DNA from: Hyposmocoma kahamanoa
Taxonomy: Eukaryota; Arthropoda; Insecta; Lepidoptera; Cosmopterigidae
NCBI RefSeq assembly: GCF_003589595.1
Contig: NW_020655550.1
Coordinates: 936,196 to 1,000,195, forward strand
DNA length: 64,000 nt
Reading direction: 5' to 3'
The position numbers and the translations under genes were made by a program. A model generated the notes under the pieces. The model searched no databases. It was not told where the DNA came from and saw nothing but the letters and a program-made list of their open reading frames with translations. Below are positions 1 to 11,091 of the stretch, in pieces (the first letter of the stretch is position 1; every line of letters begins with the position of its first letter).

Positions 1-99
1 TTTAATCACTACAAATCAATATTTAGACAATACATTCGAAAATAATATTGTTTCCTCTGCGTCCGAGTAAATATTTCAAGATTGCTAAATTTGACATAA

Positions 100-242
100 G
101 AACAATATTACTTTAATGTTAAAGTCGCGTCATAGTACGAACTGAGTGAATAAAACATCATAGTTTTAACATTTATTGTAATTAGCTTACTTTAAGCGCG
201 TCATGGTACGAAAAGTCAATGTAAGGTTAAAGTAATATTTTT
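100..242. repeat. Small inverted and direct repeat pair
   Basis: AATATTACTTTAA near 107 is inverted near 229 (TTAAAGTAATATT). Within the pair, CGCGTCATAGTACGAA (126-141) is repeated directly as CGCGTCATGGTACGAA (197-212). Confidence 0.5.
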
Positions 243-302
243 AAGAGGTTGTGGTAGGTGCCCTGCATAATGTAGTCTCTCTGACATTCTGATAAGCAAT
301 TG

Positions 303-339
303 AAACCGAGTTTTTATTGCTTTAATGAAAACTCGGTTT
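303..339. repeat. 12-bp hairpin
   Basis: AAACCGAGTTTT at 303-314 pairs with AAAACTCGGTTT at 328-339 across a 13-nt loop. It is isolated and of unknown role. Confidence 0.6.
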
Positions 340-1226
340 TTCATGCGCCGACGTAATGTATACAAGATTATTGAAACTACTTTATAGAAAATACATTAGC
401 GAGTGTGTGTACATTAAACCACAAATTAAGAAATTCTTACTTTTTAAACTGCAAATCTGAACGCTATGTAAATGTCGAATGATACAATTTTTAACAAAAA
501 ATTTTGATACATTGTTTTGATGCGCTGTACGTAAGCGAACATTTTGTTGTTGTCAAATAATAACCTTGCACAAGTGTACAAGACAAAGAATAAATGTGTC
601 ATCAAACTTAAGCCCCGTGTTGACAGGCGTTACAAGTCTCAATGATAAAAGCTAACATATGAGCTTCCCAGCCCTGAGACTCACACGTAGACGTTATATT
701 GTGTTATGAACAGATCACGTTGTAATTTTTAAATATAACGTGGCTGTAATGTTATATTACAACGGTTAAGAAGTACTTTACTACGACTCCATAAGCCTTT
801 GAGATAATTACCGGACAAACAATGTCTATTGTGGAAGATTTTCCACTATCGCTACGATATACGGCAACCATTTTGATAATAGCATGTACTGTATTTGACA
901 AAAAATTTTGCTGCTGCCTATCTCCAGGACTTATCCCTGATTTTCTTTTTAAAAGTCAAGCAGTTACGATTATGAGGCAATCTTAGTTCTCGGCCATGAT
1001 GGCGAAGGTGATTTCACTTAGATATACGAACTTACTGTATAGCATTACAATCCATAAAGGTATTTCTTTGTTTTTATTTCCTTGCCTGGCACCAACTCCA
1101 AAAATAACCAATTAGATATTGTAAATATTTAAGTATAAATATTTTTTTGTGGTAAAATAAAACTTCAAACCGATCTGAAGATAGCAACAACAACAAGACA
1201 AAAAGGACAAGAATTGTCACATTCAT

Positions 1227-1512
1227 AGATTTCTCATAAATGGCGCTACGACTACAAAGTCGTTGAAAAACCAAATACAAAGACACGACAACAAGCACAT
1301 ACAAAAATTCGTGAGGTCCGCTGTTTCGTTCCGTGGCTTAGTTGGTATAGTGTCCGGCACGGTATGCTAGAAGACGTCGGTTCGAATCCGGCCGGATCGA
1401 AGGAATTTTTTCTGAGTGTTCGATCGAAGCGATCTTTGTATTAATAATTATAACAAACTAGTGGAGTAATTTCACAAAAAATAATTGAATATCAATTCAA
1501 TAAAATTTCAAA
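1227..1512 (+). repeat. tRNA-derived SINE, family A, copy 1
   Basis: It holds a tRNA-like core from 1331: an A-box-like GTGGCTTAGTTGG and a B box GGTTCGAATCC, followed by a family-specific tail (TTTTTTCTGAGTGTTC, then ATTAATAATTATAACAAACT). The upstream leader (TTTCTCATAAATGGCGCTAC) is shared with copies at 13585 and 44775. The acceptor stem does not pair, so it is not a working tRNA gene. Confidence 0.7.
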
Positions 1513-2304
1513 AAGAATTGTCACCTTGTAATTGTATAAGTAAACCGTGAATGAAGATATATTGATTAATAAGTAATTATAAAACTGTGTACAAAATGAA
1601 AAGCCAAAAATAAAATAAAAATATTACGTGGATTGTTGTCATTTTGATTAAATCTGTATTTTGTTACTTTTCGCTTTTTAGTGTAGTGTTTTATTGTGGT
1701 TTTTAAGGTCGGTAGATTTTCTTTTTAACTTTTTATTTTTCCATGATTAGTAAATGAAGGCAGGTAAGTAGTGTAGTGTTTAATTAAGTACCTATACTAA
1801 ACATTACACGATATTACACTTTGTTTTTTAGAATTAAGTTTTTTAGAATTAAATAAATCACTTATCCAACCACATGACGAAAAGGCGTTATGAGAAATGG
1901 AAACATTAAGACGATTGTTTTAATCGTCGACCATGACGAAAAGGCATTACGAGAATTGCCTTAATCTTTCATTCGGATGTTTGAGTTGAGAGTTGTCACT
2001 TCGTACTGCTGAGTTGACGATAAGTCAAAATCAAATATTTTTGTCCAAATAGGCTTGTTACAAGCTTTTCCGGCAATTACTAGCACATACCATCATCAGG
2101 TGCGAGGTCTGCTCGTCGCTTTATATCATCACGTGAAATGTAAAGATGACGACGATTATCTTGCACGTCCACGAACCTTGATTTGTGACAACTTTCACAA
2201 ACTGACTGTGTTGTTCAACACAGACATGCCTATAAAATTTGAGGATTTTCCTCGGTTTTCATGGGATCGTCTCATCAGATTCTACTATGTGACCATGGGG
2301 CTAC

Positions 2305-2590
2305 CTTTTTTTTTTTTTTTTTATACTTGACAGGCAAATGACTCCACTCCACCTGATGTTAAGTGGAAAGTGGTATCCAAACGCGAAGGAACCTAGTGCA
2401 GCGATGAAACCCTCACTGCACTAGCCACCTCCACCCTGCCTGCCTACAATATGCCTCTTCACGCCTCGTTTGAAGGACCCCATATCATAAGAGGAAGGGA
2501 AGACATGTGCCGGAAGGGAGTTCCATTTGTCAACCGTGCGGCAGAGAAAGGAGCCACCAAACCTTTTAGTACCTCGAGAGTATACGCTAT
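2305..2590 (-). mobile_element. 3' end of a poly(A) non-LTR retrotransposon
   Basis: The + strand begins with a run of 17 T (2305-2321), the poly(A) tail of a minus-strand insertion. On the minus strand the coding end of an RT reads RTVDKWNSLPAHVFPSSYD and then MGSFKRGVKRHI, followed by a stop and a 3' UTR. WNSLPxxVFP...FKRxVxRHL is the usual C terminus of jockey-like and related insect LINEs. It is strongly 5'-truncated. It interrupts an older sequence at 2200-2300 that resembles a known lepidopteran dispersed repeat. Confidence 0.7.
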
Positions 2591-2698
2591 AAAAGAAAAA
2601 AAATCAACCAATTTTGATTTAGATCAATTCGACTTGCGCAAAGCAAGCAATTTCTGATGAGAAAGAAAGCCTTTCCGAGCTAGTGAGGTGAAAATATA

Positions 2699-2721
2699 AT
2701 AATAATAATAATAATAATAAA
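2699..2721. repeat. AAT microsatellite, LINE tail
   Basis: Seven or more AAT units, read as (ATT)n at the 3' end of the minus-strand LINE. Confidence 0.85.
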
Positions 2722-2945
2722 TCTTTATTGTTTCTCTCACAAAGTCTTAGTATAAATACAAAAACAGTGCTTAATTATCTAAATAGTACAATATTTAAGT
2801 CTGTGTGAGAGACTGGCATCCGTACTAGGAGACCTGTATTACAGATCACCAGCCCCTCCACACTCCGGACCAAAGACAAGTACAGCTTACTTATACTTAG
2901 ATAGTTACATCAAGAAATGACTTTATTAATAGACTTAAGGCGCGA

Positions 2946-3036
2946 GGGTGTGTGTATGTGTGTGAAGGTGTGTGCGTGCGTGCGTGTGTGTATGTGTATG
3001 TGTATTTGCGTGTGCGTGTGTGTGTTCTGTGTGTGA
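2946..3036. repeat. GT-rich microsatellite
   Basis: Interrupted GT/GTGC repeats inside the 3' region of the retrotransposon at 2699-4624. The 2935-3162 minus-strand ORF is an artefact of it. Confidence 0.9.
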
Positions 3037-3177
3037 CAGAGAGTGTGATTGACTATGCAAGGTGTATACAAAACCCAACTTACCAAAATAATGAAATAAC
3101 GATATTAATTTAGTATTACTTATTTTAAGTTGAGATAATTCACAGATTTTAAGATTAATCATAATTTAGATTTTATT

Positions 3178-4624
3178 TTAAGTTGGAACAATTAAGAGAT
3201 TTTCAGTTTCATCATAACTTAGATTTTTAAGCCAACTAGTGACAACTCTTTTACAGTTGAATTTAGTGAGCGAGTATATTTTAGTTGTTTTATTTATTTT
3301 ATTATATAAATACCCTCCTAGAAAACCGAAGAATCTATTCGAAAAAGCTGTGGTCCAGCGAGTAGAAGAATGACATACTTTATATTTCAAACATTTGTTA
3401 TTATGGAGCGAAGGATCATAGTTCAGAACAACGTGTTGTTTTAATACAGTGTGCAGGACAAATAGTTGACGCACAGACAAGACATCACAAAGGGAATAAA
3501 GGTCTGAAGTAGGGAACATAAAGGGCAAAGACCGACTCACTTTCAGGACAGCTCGCTGAGCTCTTTCAACCTTTATAAAAGAAGATTTAGGTACTCCACC
3601 CCAAGCAGTGATGCAGTACGTTAGAACGGATTGGCATAACGCCAAGTACACCATATTAATGACACGGTTATCTGCGATGTGCCTAAGATTTTTAAAGATA
3701 TATATTAGTTTACGTGTCCTAGCTGAAAGTAAGTCTATATGCATATTGAAACTCAAGGTGTTATCTATCATTACACCAAGATATTTGATATGGGAAGCTA
3801 ACGTAAGACTGGGACAGAAGCACGTCGGGTCGCCGAGACAGGTATGGGCTAAGATGGTGTAGTCGTCATGAGTGGTCCATGGGATATTTTTAATTGAGAA
3901 TGGAATATATTTGGTTTTTTCTACATTTAATGTTAGCCCATTGTTTTTGAGCCAAGAATAGACTAAGTTGAAACCGCTTTGAGTATCGGCGTACACTTCA
4001 TGCCAAGTATCGCCATGAAAAATTAAGGCCGTATCATCGGCAAACGTCACAATCCTACTATTTCGGAGCTGGAGATTGCAGAGGTCGTTAATGTAGGCGA
4101 GGAACAGTGTGGGGCCTAAAACACTGCCTTGCGGCACGCCGTAAGTTATGGGCAGATCGCCACTAGTTACCTCCCCGACCCTAACCCTCTGCCTCCTATC
4201 CGTCAAGTAACCGGTAAACAGCCGAAGCTGATTACCCCTTACGCCCATACATTCCAACTTCTGAAGCAAAAGTGGTACAGAGACCGTGTCGAAAGCCTTG
4301 GCTAGATCCAAAAATATTGTTATAACTTTTTTCCTTCTATCCAGTTTAGTGACAATTTCATTGACCAGTTCGTGAACTGCATCATTAGTCGAAATGCCAG
4401 ACCTAAAACCGAATTGCGAACTGGATAGAAGGGATTTAGATTCCAAATAGTTGACCAAGCGCTTATTTAAGAGTTTTTCTATTACCTTAGAAATGGTAGG
4501 TAGAATAGAGATAGGTCTATAGTTATTGACACAGTCTCTGTCACCACTCTTATATAATTTGTTTATATATACGATTGATGTATTTTTGTGTTTTTCTTTT
4601 CTGTTGTTTGTAAGTATATTATCT
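3178..4624 (-). pseudogene. Reverse transcriptase, 5'-truncated but open
   Basis: Open for about 480 codons with no internal stop. It contains the core RT motifs in order: NNYRPISIL, the QFGFRSG motif, FLDLAKAFDTV (palm motif A with the catalytic Asp), GVPQGSVLGPTLF (motif B) and FADDTALIF (motif C, the catalytic YADD-type pair), then the thumb and a C-terminal region with LTYCITAWGG. The conventional start at 4458 is not a real start, because the frame and the homology continue upstream past KLYKSGDRD. The N-terminal endonuclease is missing, so the copy cannot act alone. The unbroken frame suggests a fairly recent insertion. It is likely CR1- or jockey-related, from the motif style and tail. 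Confidence 0.85.
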
Positions 4625-4636
4625 TACATGAATTAT

Positions 4637-4694
4637 TTAAATAGATTAGTGGTATGAGCATGTCAGGTCATGCTCATACCACTAACCTATTTAA
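4637..4694. repeat. 26-bp near-perfect hairpin with 6-nt loop
   Basis: The left arm 4637-4662 (ending GTGGTATGAGCATG) and the right arm 4669-4694 (starting CATGCTCATACCACTAA) pair at 25 of 26 positions around the loop TCAGGT. It lies directly after the 5' break of the LINE and before a TA tract. Confidence 0.85.
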
Positions 4695-4699
4695 TTATT

Positions 4700-5923
4700 A
4701 TATATATATATATATAATTATTGATGACGATTACTGAAAGTATCGCGACGTCGCGCACGAGTTTTTATCTTAACTCTGTAGTCTTTTGTACCTAACTGTG
4801 TTATCAATACTTATTTACTTATTGAATTTCTATCATCAGATAACTGTTTGCTTTCTATTGTTGTTTCAATTTCTGTTACTTATGTAGTTATACAAGCTGT
4901 TTGTAACGTTTAAAAAAAAATTAAAATCTTTTAGTAGAAAAGATATTGATATTTTGTTTGTATTGGTGCCGTTCATACTTCTTTGATATTGTTTATTTTA
5001 TATTTTATTCTTATTACTTTTCATTTTCATTGTTTCATTATTTTATTTGTCATTGCTTATTTGACAACATACTTTTTATTATTATGACAATATTTAAATT
5101 CAATCTAGTTTTAATATATACGTGCTGATACCTGGTGCATACAACAACACCCAATACGTGTTCATGAGACGTATAATATCTTTGTATCGTGTTTGCATGC
5201 GAATAAATATGATTTCTATTTCTAAACTATTATAAAAAAAATATTCTCTAAGATTTCAGTATTTATTATTAGCTTGTCTGAGGTAAATTTAATTTATCTG
5301 CATATTTTTGTTGCACTAAGAATTTGCTTTATCCTTTGCCCGGCTCAGATTCTATATACTGTGTGTTCAACAAATGGTCAAAGCATATATCTTTAAACCT
5401 CAATTATAAGGTGCGTCGTATGGATAGTTCAAATCATCCATAAATCTAACATCACGTTCAATGTTTATCCTCTGTACCTGTCTATAAACAATCCGCGGCT
5501 CATTATTACCAGTTAACTCTGACAGAAGTCTAACCCTTAATCGAAGATTAAAATTAGCTGTCAGTTAATGAACGTAGTGGCGCCGCAAGGGTTATATACT
5601 GCCAATTGGATTATAATTGTTTTTCACGCTCATTTGCTGTAATTGAAATAAATCTGTTGTTTAATATTTATTATTTATTTTATGCTTTATTGATTCCCAT
5701 GCGCAACATGTTTCAGTTTAATTTTTTTTTATCTCGTCAACTATTGACAGAAATGTTATCAAACACATACATGATGCGTCTTTTATTAGCTCATCGAAAC
5801 GTATCTGAAGATAAACTTGAATATTGTACCACTTTTATTATCCTTTTAATCTATTTTTGAAGCTTCAATGAAACATTATATAACTAAACCTGTCAAAATG
5901 TTTCTAAAGTACATACTCACTCA
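4700..5923. other. AT-rich stretch, no gene seen
   Basis: Short T-rich ORFs only (for example 4946-5128) with low-complexity translations. I see no recognised repeat. Confidence 0.5.
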
Positions 5924-6138
5924 TACTTACGTAGCTAAGGGACGTTAATTACTCACTAATACATAAGTAGGTAAAGGACGTTAATTACTTTCATACTCAC
6001 TCATACTTATGTAGGTAAGGGATTGATTACTTTCATACTTATGCAGGTAAGGGGCGTTAATTACTTTCATACTTGTGTAGGTAAGGGACGTTAGTTACTT
6101 TCATACTCACTCATACTTACTTAGGTGAGAGACGTTAA
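5924..6138. repeat. Minisatellite, about six units of 34-45 bp
   Basis: The consensus unit is TACTTATGTAGGTAAGGGAC then GTTAATTACTTTCA, with an optional TACTCACTCA extension that explains the two unit lengths. Units differ by point changes. No coding potential. Confidence 0.85.
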
Positions 6139-7271
6139 CCCGTTCATGGATAGTAACGGCGTTTACCGTAAAATGAAATATGAAAATATTATAATACGTG
6201 TTACCCCGTTTCGCTACATGGATCTCAAAAAACCAACTGCGGACTTTACAATACGATTTCTAAGCGCTTTCTGTTTAACAATGTACTGACAAAATTTAAC
6301 GATTTACATGGAACATTTTGTATTACATAAAATATAAAAGTACTACGGCACAAAGAAAAGTAGTGACATATTTGTGTGCGTTAATTTTGCTATACTAACT
6401 GCCGCACTTGGGTATTGAAAGTGAAGCTATTAGGAAAAATAAGTAATAACTAACGTATTTACTTACACACTGAGGGTTACATAGAATAAACATAGTCAGA
6501 ATTACATAATTTCCCGTTACATCTCTTTATTTTTTTTTCTAAATTGTGTTTGTTATGGGTGTACCGAGTTGTGTATGAGGTGTATAAAGAATATAATAAT
6601 CACATGATTGGTATTATTAATGAAGCATTTTGTATGAATATACTGCCCTGCTATGCCGAAAGCTAGCTATCACTGAGATACGCCCTTTTACTTTTTTTTT
6701 ATACCATTCAATAGCTAGAATAATTTCGCACCTAATGGTATAATAGAAATAGCGCTATTTAACTTAAAACATTTAAAAAACCACGAATAAGTATTTTTAT
6801 ATCTCAATTTTTCCTTAAATTACTTAATCAATAAATATATTACTCAAAAATACGTATAAATAAGTTTTAACATCTTCAAAAAAAAATATTTTTGAAGGTG
6901 CGAAAATACAATTTACAAAATCTCGATTTTCTCAAAACTAACTCCGATTAAGATAGCGCTTTGCGGCTTATCAGGGCAGTATAAGAATTTGATAATTCAA
7001 ATAGGAAATCACAAACAAAAATTCTTGTTGCATTCAAAACAAAGATTGCTCGGACCGTGTATCGTTGCACAATGGAGGCATAGTAAAATGGAGGTGCGAG
7101 TTTAATCGTTAATTTCTTCAGATAACAATCGAAAACTACCGAGCTCGCCATATAGTGAAAAATATATACAACTTGCTAAGACTGGGTAGCTAGTACAACA
7201 AGATTACAGTTTTATCTATCCCATATATTCGACATAAATAGATTTCAAATAATATCAAATGACAAAACGAA

Positions 7272-7560
7272 CAAGTCGTGATATACTACACGCCTGATCA
7301 TAACAGTTGCAGTGCCACTCAGAGTTTGAAATCGCAAAGGGGCACTGCTCCTGCGCCCGTCACCCTGAGGCATAAGTTAACAAGCCTGTGATTTCACCTG
7401 CACCCTTACTTACCCTTCAAAACCGGAACGAAGTAATGCTAACATTATTGCTTGGCGGCAGAAATAGGTAAGGTGGCACTACCCTGGACCAACTCTTTTA
7501 CAAGGAGCTCTATTTCTACTAAACTGCTGCTCGTCCCATCACTTGATATTGTAAAAAAAA
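7272..7560. repeat. SINE family C, chimeric orientation
   Basis: Most of the copy is in minus orientation (CATAACAGTTGCAGTGCCAC, then GCGCCCGTCACCCTGAGGCA, then TTGGCGGCAGAAATAGGTAA, then ACAAGGAGCTCTA). The last part (CTCGTCCCATCACTTGATAT followed by TGTAAAAAAA) is the 3' end in plus orientation, so two copies or an inversion are joined. Confidence 0.65.
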
Positions 7561-7564
7561 ATCT

Positions 7565-10500
7565 AAATAAATGCATTCATACATTAAGTATCTACCACAC
7601 GAGAGCGATAGTTTATTAAAATCTGCTGTACCGACTCATAAATGTGCTCCTACATTGCTAATTCCAATAATACCACTTCTGACAAATTGTTCAACAGCGT
7701 TACAATGTAAACAGTAAAAACACAAAAACTTTGTGCCAATGGATTATGGACTAAACGACGTCTACATATTCCATCGTTTTTTATTCTTCTCCTTAAATGT
7801 ATCCTGTGCCCATCAGTCAGACGTATGTGGGTTAATAGAGACTAGTAATGGTTGCTACTACTTATCTATATCTACTAAATACGCATATATTTTTCGCCTT
7901 CGATGCGCATGAGCCAGTGTACGAAAACTGCGCTATTAATCTCGACCTTGCGGTGATGACGAGGAAGCAACCGCCTTTTAGTCGTACGAGGGTAAAAAAT
8001 TAATGTAAAGGTACATTAGGAAATTAAGTACACAATTAGACACCATTAGAGGTACTAACGTTTGCTTTGAGTTGGTAATCAGCTTATGTGACAGAGACTT
8101 TAATGTGTGACGAATTACAAACATTTGTGTTTTCAATGGTATGTCACATAGCAGATATATGATGGTACAAATTAATAATACTAATAAATACTAGGTAAAT
8201 ATAATATCAATATAACCATAAAATAATATAAAAAATAGAAGGAAAGGAAATGAAGGAAAAAATAAGACATTTTCTGCGATAGCCTATATCTTGGTACTGG
8301 TAAAGACCGAAGGACATCCAGTTTACAACTCTGTTGGTGGGTTAATGACGGGATATCGAGACATTGGACACACAGGCGTTGCTAATCTTGGCCAAGTAAA
8401 TCAGCAAAATCAGCGGAAAGCAAAGAAGAAGTTGTACGTACTGTGTGCCCAAGTCAGAAAGGGCTAGAGACGTTATATTTTTTTCTGACACGTAAATAAC
8501 TGAGCGTAACTTTTAACAGAGGTTTGAAGCAAAAACGTTTCAACGGTGAAATTGATCATGGAAAGGACACAAATGTTCAGAGTAAGCAACAAAAGTCGTA
8601 ATTAAATTTGGGGACGAGTTGACATAATTAGGTGATAAATAAATGACTTAAATTAAAATACTGCCACCTACGGTTTTATCTGGGAAAGGCGTACGGATAT
8701 TTCAAAGATTTTAGCGACTGTGTGTTCTGCATTTTAATATTGGGGTTCAGAAGATTAACATTATACACAATGTTAAAATAATACAAACTTGCGTTTTGAA
8801 AAATAGTCTCGATGACGATCGAACGGAACTCCCCTATGAGGTGTATTGAGTCATCGACAACGTTCTTAGTATCGCCGCTCAATGTAATCCAGGCCATGAT
8901 ATGGAATCCAGGCTCAATATTATGAAATTGGAATTTCGCTTTGCTATGGTTGGATGAACGGAGAAAAAGTAAGTAAGAATAGTATTTCTGTACATTAATT
9001 TTAATACGTTCACGGTAACTTGTAAATATTGTTTTATAATAAACGTTCAACATAAATCTTCTCTACAAAGACAATACGTAAAAATCAGGAAATTTTTAGA
9101 ACGTGTTCCAAGTAAGTTACACCCATGATATAAAGAAGTATATACTTATAAAACATCAACACATAGTAGCCCTTAATTTAATTACAATGATTGGAATAGT
9201 CTCTTAAGGGCTAGACGATTTCTTAAAAACACACCCTAAAACGAAAAATCCATAAATGGAGCTAACATGCGGAATAAAGTCGTTGAAATTTACCTGTGAC
9301 AGACTTACGCACAAAGGGTCACGAAAATTTTAATTTGTATTGGTTTGATTGGAACAGTGTTAGTTAGAAGTACACTACAATAGTCTACGCAATGTGAAAC
9401 TAGACCTCCGCCACTACGGGACACTTGATAGCAATAGCTATCAATTCCAAGTGATTCCCTGTATTTCTAACTACCAGTAATAATAAATTTTAAGTGAAAG
9501 AAAGGAAAAACCGTGTGAACAAACAATGTTGATCAGGAAACCATTAAGCATTATGAGTAATGATCGCGATTGCCACTGAGCCCGCCACAATAGTCCCAAC
9601 CATTAGTCGTCAGCCTTGACCTGTTCCAAGACTAAAGTTTATTCATGTTCACATTTTTTTCTCTGCGTTTCAAGTTTTTCTATTGGTTATATGGGGTGTT
9701 ATTTTATTTCAAAATTAGCTATTACACAATAAAGTGTTTTCATACCAACTAATGATTTGTTAAAGATAGTAAAAGTTGTTCTTACCGATAGTTCAAATCC
9801 GTCGCTTAAATTAATTTGTTTATTATTATTATTATTAATCCCTGATACTTTTTAGGTTTATTCCTATTTTTAATTGGTTTAAGTTTAGATCGTAACACTA
9901 AAAGTCTTGATCCAATCTATTTACCTAATATACTTAACCTTTATCAATTACTGTACGTTTATTAAGTATTTCTTGCGCATATCTACTTTGGCAAATTAAT
10001 CCCATTCAAACATTCCATTGTTAAGTTCGCTCTAAAGTACCTCGAGTGACTTTTAAAATAAATAAACAAAATGTTTCTCTCTGTGGGTGAAGTGCAAGAA
10101 GTGTCTAACCGAGGTCGTTGGTCGACACCGCTCTGAGACACAATAGTGCTCTCATTAGTACGCTGTTTGCATACACTAATTATTGCGACACGACAGGACA
10201 CTGGAGACACTTTACGCCGATCTACACTATGTCCGAGCTGTTGGGTGCATCATTATTTTTCAAAAATTGTGGGAATAATATTCAGATACGTTAGATAGTG
10301 TAGTTCATAAATTTCTTTTTTTAATCGTAATCTGCTAGATATTATTATAGACACTAATAATTGTACGAGGTACGTACCCCCTATGTAAAAAAGAAAAAAG
10401 AAATACCTACTAATTTTAGCAAAATGTAGTATGATTTTTTTAAAAACATTATATTATAAAAAAATAAAACCATATCTCGCGAGTTTTTCGCCGTAAGATG

Positions 10501-10620
10501 ATTGCGATTTCACGTAGAACCACATCTGGCGTTCTTTTCACCGTCGCACTGCCATGCCTCCAGAAACTGTCAAACATACTTACACACGAAATCCGTGGGA
10601 ACAAATATTTTAAGAACAGT
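7565..10620. other. Intronic stretch, no gene seen
   Basis: The longest ORF (8676-9053, minus, 125 codons) has no recognisable motif and no splice or start context that supports it. Some GC-richer DNA lies near 7890-7990. Confidence 0.45.
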
Positions 10621-10621
10621 A

Positions 10622-11091
10622 CAGAGTACTAAAAAAACCGACCTCAAAAGTACGTGGAATTACATATAATTACCAAGTTTTATTGAAATCGGTTACGGGA
10701 AAGTGCGCAAACCCAGTTTCATCCCCTAGTTCGCCACTATATGGAACTTGACACAGGAGATAATAAAAATCGGCTCTCACTACTCAAAGTATATTGAGAT
10801 AAAAACGCCTTAAGTTGGAGAATAGCAAATTCAACCATTAAAATAATTGCTATTTATAATAAAATTTAGGCGCTATTTATAAAAATGAATCTTCAAGCGT
10901 GAACAGCCAGACTTAGAGGTGGATGATTTTCTTCAAAATTTAGTGGGACCACTATGGAGTACCCTCTTTCCAACAAAAAAGAATCATGAAAATCGGTTCA
11001 AGAATACCGGAGTTATCGCGTAACATACATACAAAAAAAAGAAAAAACATTCGAATTGAGAACCTCTCCCTTTTTTGAAGTCGGTTAAAAA
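10622..11091 (-). repeat. Dispersed repeat, family E, copy 1
   Basis: The + strand begins CAGAGTACTAAAAAAACCGA and ends TTTTGAAGTCGGTTAAAAA. It contains AAATCGGTTACGGGAAAGTG, ATTGCTATTTATAATAAAA and AATCATGAAAATCGGTTC. Both ends carry AACCGAC in inverted orientation. It matches 58150-58616 over its whole length and is a kind widespread in Lepidoptera. Confidence 0.75.

Larger units (their letters stand above)
2699..4624 (-). mobile_element. 5'-truncated non-LTR retrotransposon with (ATT)n tail
   Basis: The minus strand carries a long reverse-transcriptase ORF, then a 3' untranslated stretch ending in an AATAAA-like signal and an (ATT)n tail (+ strand AAT repeat at 2699-2721). A GT-rich microsatellite lies inside the 3' part. 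A short microsatellite tail in place of poly(A) is typical of CR1-group elements, which fits the RT. The 5' end is lost near 4624, where the open frame runs into a stop and AT-rich DNA. No endonuclease domain is present. Confidence 0.85.

Noticed and set aside
1331..1402. tRNA gene with A and B boxes
   Set aside because: The acceptor stem does not pair and the same leader and tail recur at three other places, so it is a SINE core.
2055..2330. 91-codon + strand ORF
   Set aside because: The translation has no known domain. Part of it resembles a lepidopteran dispersed repeat, and its end runs into a LINE poly(A) tail.
2451..2657. 68-codon + strand ORF
   Set aside because: It is the antisense of the LINE C-terminal coding region at 2305-2590.
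5924..6138. CRISPR-like array
   Set aside because: Units are contiguous imperfect tandem copies without unique spacers, in a eukaryotic intron; it is a minisatellite.
8676..9053. 125-codon minus-strand ORF
   Set aside because: AT-rich, no domain, no splice support and no repeat similarity; chance is the simplest reading.
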